Assembly: GCA_026984555.1 (NCBI GenBank)
Contig: JALSRY010000738.1
Span: 1-7,344, forward strand
Direction: 5' to 3'
Source: Phycisphaerae bacterium
Lineage (GTDB): Bacteria; Planctomycetota; Phycisphaerae; UBA1845; Fen-1342
DNA: 7,344 bases
Program-made: the position numbers and the translations under genes
Notes under the pieces: generated by a model
Seen by the model: only the letters and a program-made list of their open reading frames with translations
The model's database searches: none
Told to the model about the DNA's origin: nothing
Shown: piece by piece, positions 6,027 through 7,344 of the stretch
Layout: each line of letters opens with the position of its first letter
Numbering within the stretch: position 1 is the first letter of the stretch

Positions 6027-7344
6027 CGGCGCTTACCTCCCCCGTCGCCGGCGGGCGCGTGTGTCCGGTGCTCCCTGGGGCCGACGACACGGTAGAGCAC
6101 GCCCACCCGCTCGAACCGATAGCCGTCGAGCAGCCACTGGGGGCAGTAGCCGCGTTGCGGCGTTACGACGAAGACGGCCCGGCGGGCGAGCGCATCGGCG
6201 AGGGCGGCCGGGGTGGGGTGGACCTTCGGCTGGCCGGGTTTGCGTATCGGGGGGTAGATGCGCACGCCGTCGAACCAGCCGCGGGTTATTCGATAGTAGT
6301 GGATCGGGCGAACGGTCGTGCCATCGGCGACGAGGACGGTGCCGGGGGTGAGCAGTTTCGCGGCCTCGCAGGCGAAGCGATCGGCGCCGTGATAGCCCGT
6401 TTTCCAGGGGCGCAGGAAGTAGGTGTAGGCGTCGCGATAGGGCACGGCGCGGGTGACGCCGAGCCGCAAGCCGGCGCGGCGTGCCAAGCCGGGCAGGACG
6501 GCGTAGACGCCCGCGGGAAGGATTGCGGCGACCACCACGACCGCCAGCCACCGCGAGGCTCGCGACGCGAGGAAACGATCGGCCCCCAAGCCGATGAGCA
6601 CAGCGATCAGCACGAGCGCGGGGATGAAAAACGTGTACTGGTCGGGGACGTCGTAGCGAATCGCCCAGAGCAGGTGGATGGCCAGCAACCCGAGCAGCAC
6701 GTTGCGCAGCGTGGGATAGCGCGTGCGCCACAGTGCCGCGAGGCCGGGGAGGGCCAGCAATGCCGCGGGCGTGGGGAAACTCAACCCGAGGTACAGAATG
6801 CTGTTGAGCAGTTGGCGGGGACCGGGCACGACGTTGAGCACGTTGTGGGCGAAGCCGGTGCCGAACAAAGCCGAGTGGATCGTCGGGCCGACGCCGGCGC
6901 CGGCGTGAATACGCCAGGCGATCAGGCCGAGGTAGAGGGCTGCGCCCGCGACCCAGGCTCCCGCGGCGGCGGCGGCGACCGGGAGCCGCACCTTGCGCCG
7001 CGCGAGCAACGCCAGCAGCCAGATTCCGTAACAAGCCAGGCTCAAGGAGGCGATCATGTGGTTGCTGATGCCCAGACCGTTGGCCAACATCAGGAGGACG
7101 ATCCAGCGTGGCCGGCGTGTCGCGTGGTACTGGTAGAGGCAGAGCAGTTCGGCACCGAGCAAGGCGGTGGTGACGGTGTAGACTTCGGCCAAGGCGCAGT
7201 GTTGCCAGAATGTGTGCGCCACGGCCAGCGAGAGCATGCCGACCACGGCCCCCCGCCGCCGACCGGTGACGAGTCGGAGGAAGAGGTAGATGTTGGCGAC
7301 GGTCACGGCGCCGAACACGGCGGAGACGAGATTGGTTTTGAAAG
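6023..7344 (-). CDS. DUF2723-type membrane protein, likely protein O-mannosyltransferase-like (N-terminus outside window)
   Basis: Of this protein, 439 residues are visible and the 5' end lies beyond the window. The frame is open to the edge, beginning FKTNLVSAVFGAV, which fits the 'NL.S' helix that follows the first loop in DUF2723 proteins. An annotated GTG at 7318 is therefore unlikely to be the true start. Diagnostic segments are HTFWQHCALAEVYT (around 7170-7220), with the acidic E codon at 7184-7186, and NGLGISNHM (around 7055-7080). Some eight to ten membrane helices follow, then a soluble C-terminal region from about 6500 to 6023 (HYYRITRGWF, VVTPQRGY) ending in a basic, Gly-rich tail. 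DUF2723 proteins are GT-C-fold; eukaryotic TMEM260 is an O-mannosyltransferase of this group, and bacterial members are thought to glycosylate exported proteins. The exact acceptor here is unknown. It is the upstream member of a coupled pair: its TGA overlaps the GTG of the next gene. Confidence 0.86.
   Translation of the reverse strand, partial: FKTNLVSAVFGAVTVANIYLFLRLVTGRRRGAVVGMLSLAVAHTFWQHCALAEVYTVTTALLGAELLCLYQYHATRRPRWIVLLMLANGLGISNHMIASLSLACYGIWLLALLARRKVRLPVAAAAAGAWVAGAALYLGLIAWRIHAGAGVGPTIHSALFGTGFAHNVLNVVPGPRQLLNSILYLGLSFPTPAALLALPGLAALWRTRYPTLRNVLLGLLAIHLLWAIRYDVPDQYTFFIPALVLIAVLIGLGADRFLASRASRWLAVVVVAAILPAGVYAVLPGLARRAGLRLGVTRAVPYRDAYTYFLRPWKTGYHGADRFACEAAKLLTPGTVLVADGTTVRPIHYYRITRGWFDGVRIYPPIRKPGQPKVHPTPAALADALARRAVFVVTPQRGYCPQWLLDGYRFERVGVLYRVVGPREHRTHAPAGDGGGKRR
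6035..6040 (-). promoter_or_regulatory. Strong ribosome binding site for the GTG start at 6026
   Basis: On the minus strand this reads GGAGGT, a full Shine-Dalgarno core, 8 bases before the GTG. It lies inside the last codons of the DUF2723-type gene. It fixes the GTG start and shows that the second gene of the pair has its own efficient initiation. Confidence 0.75.

Noticed and set aside
6891..6906. Perfect 16-base palindrome (ACGCCGGC and its complement)
   Set aside because: It lies within the DUF2723-type coding sequence and encodes Ala-Gly-Ala-Gly; simple GC-rich codon choice explains it and no second copy was noticed.
6033..7034. 333-residue open frame on the minus strand inside the DUF2723-type gene
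   Set aside because: Arg/Pro-rich shadow frame; the DUF2723 frame has the conserved motifs and a clean coupled stop.
1..7344. CRISPR array, insertion sequence, attachment site or defence system
   Set aside because: No spaced direct repeats, terminal inverted repeats, transposase, nuclease or toxin-antitoxin motifs were seen; all sizeable coding frames are accounted for by the genes listed.

Overview
This 7.3 kb window is very GC-rich, with almost every codon ending in G or C. It carries five protein-coding regions that I can support, plus the start of a sixth at the left edge. The mix is a YlbF/Com_YlbF protein, a Tat-exported glycosylasparaginase and several large GT-C-type membrane proteins. 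This suits a high-GC, Gram-negative-type bacterium with an elaborate envelope. My best guess is Planctomycetota (perhaps the Phycisphaerae lineage) or a similar uncultured group; this is an inference from gene content, and no rRNA or other marker is present.

Left part (1-860): on the minus strand, a 129-residue YlbF/YmcA-family protein (153-542) is followed by the N-terminus of a membrane protein (1-156, cut by the window edge). The second gene starts with TTG inside the TGA stop of the first (TTGA overlap). A gene-free divergent spacer (543-858) separates them from the plus-strand gene. It holds only weak promoter-like -10 boxes, one on each strand.

Middle (859-3840): on the plus strand, a complete glycosylasparaginase/isoaspartyl-peptidase-type Ntn-hydrolase has a twin-arginine signal and all key catalytic residues at human-like spacing. 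After a 113 bp gap with a hairpin and a promoter-like site comes a GT39/PMT_2-like (GT-C) multi-pass glycosyltransferase. Its recognisable protein ends near 3840, but the reading frame has no stop until 4805 and runs antisense through the next gene.

Right part (3849-7344): on the minus strand, a two-gene operon. A DUF2723-type membrane protein (5' end outside the window) is followed, with a 4-base GTGA overlap and a strong GGAGGT ribosome site, by a 725-residue multi-pass protein resembling GT-C/'YYY' (DUF2298-like) membrane proteins.

Together the right two thirds look like a small envelope-glycosylation neighbourhood. Three large polytopic proteins of the lipid-linked-sugar transferase type sit beside an exported enzyme of the family that cleaves GlcNAc-Asn bonds. 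I saw no tRNA, rRNA, CRISPR, IS element or phage gene. I found no clear undescribed system; the most unusual point is the missing stop codon of the GT39-like gene and its in-register antisense overlap with the convergent gene.
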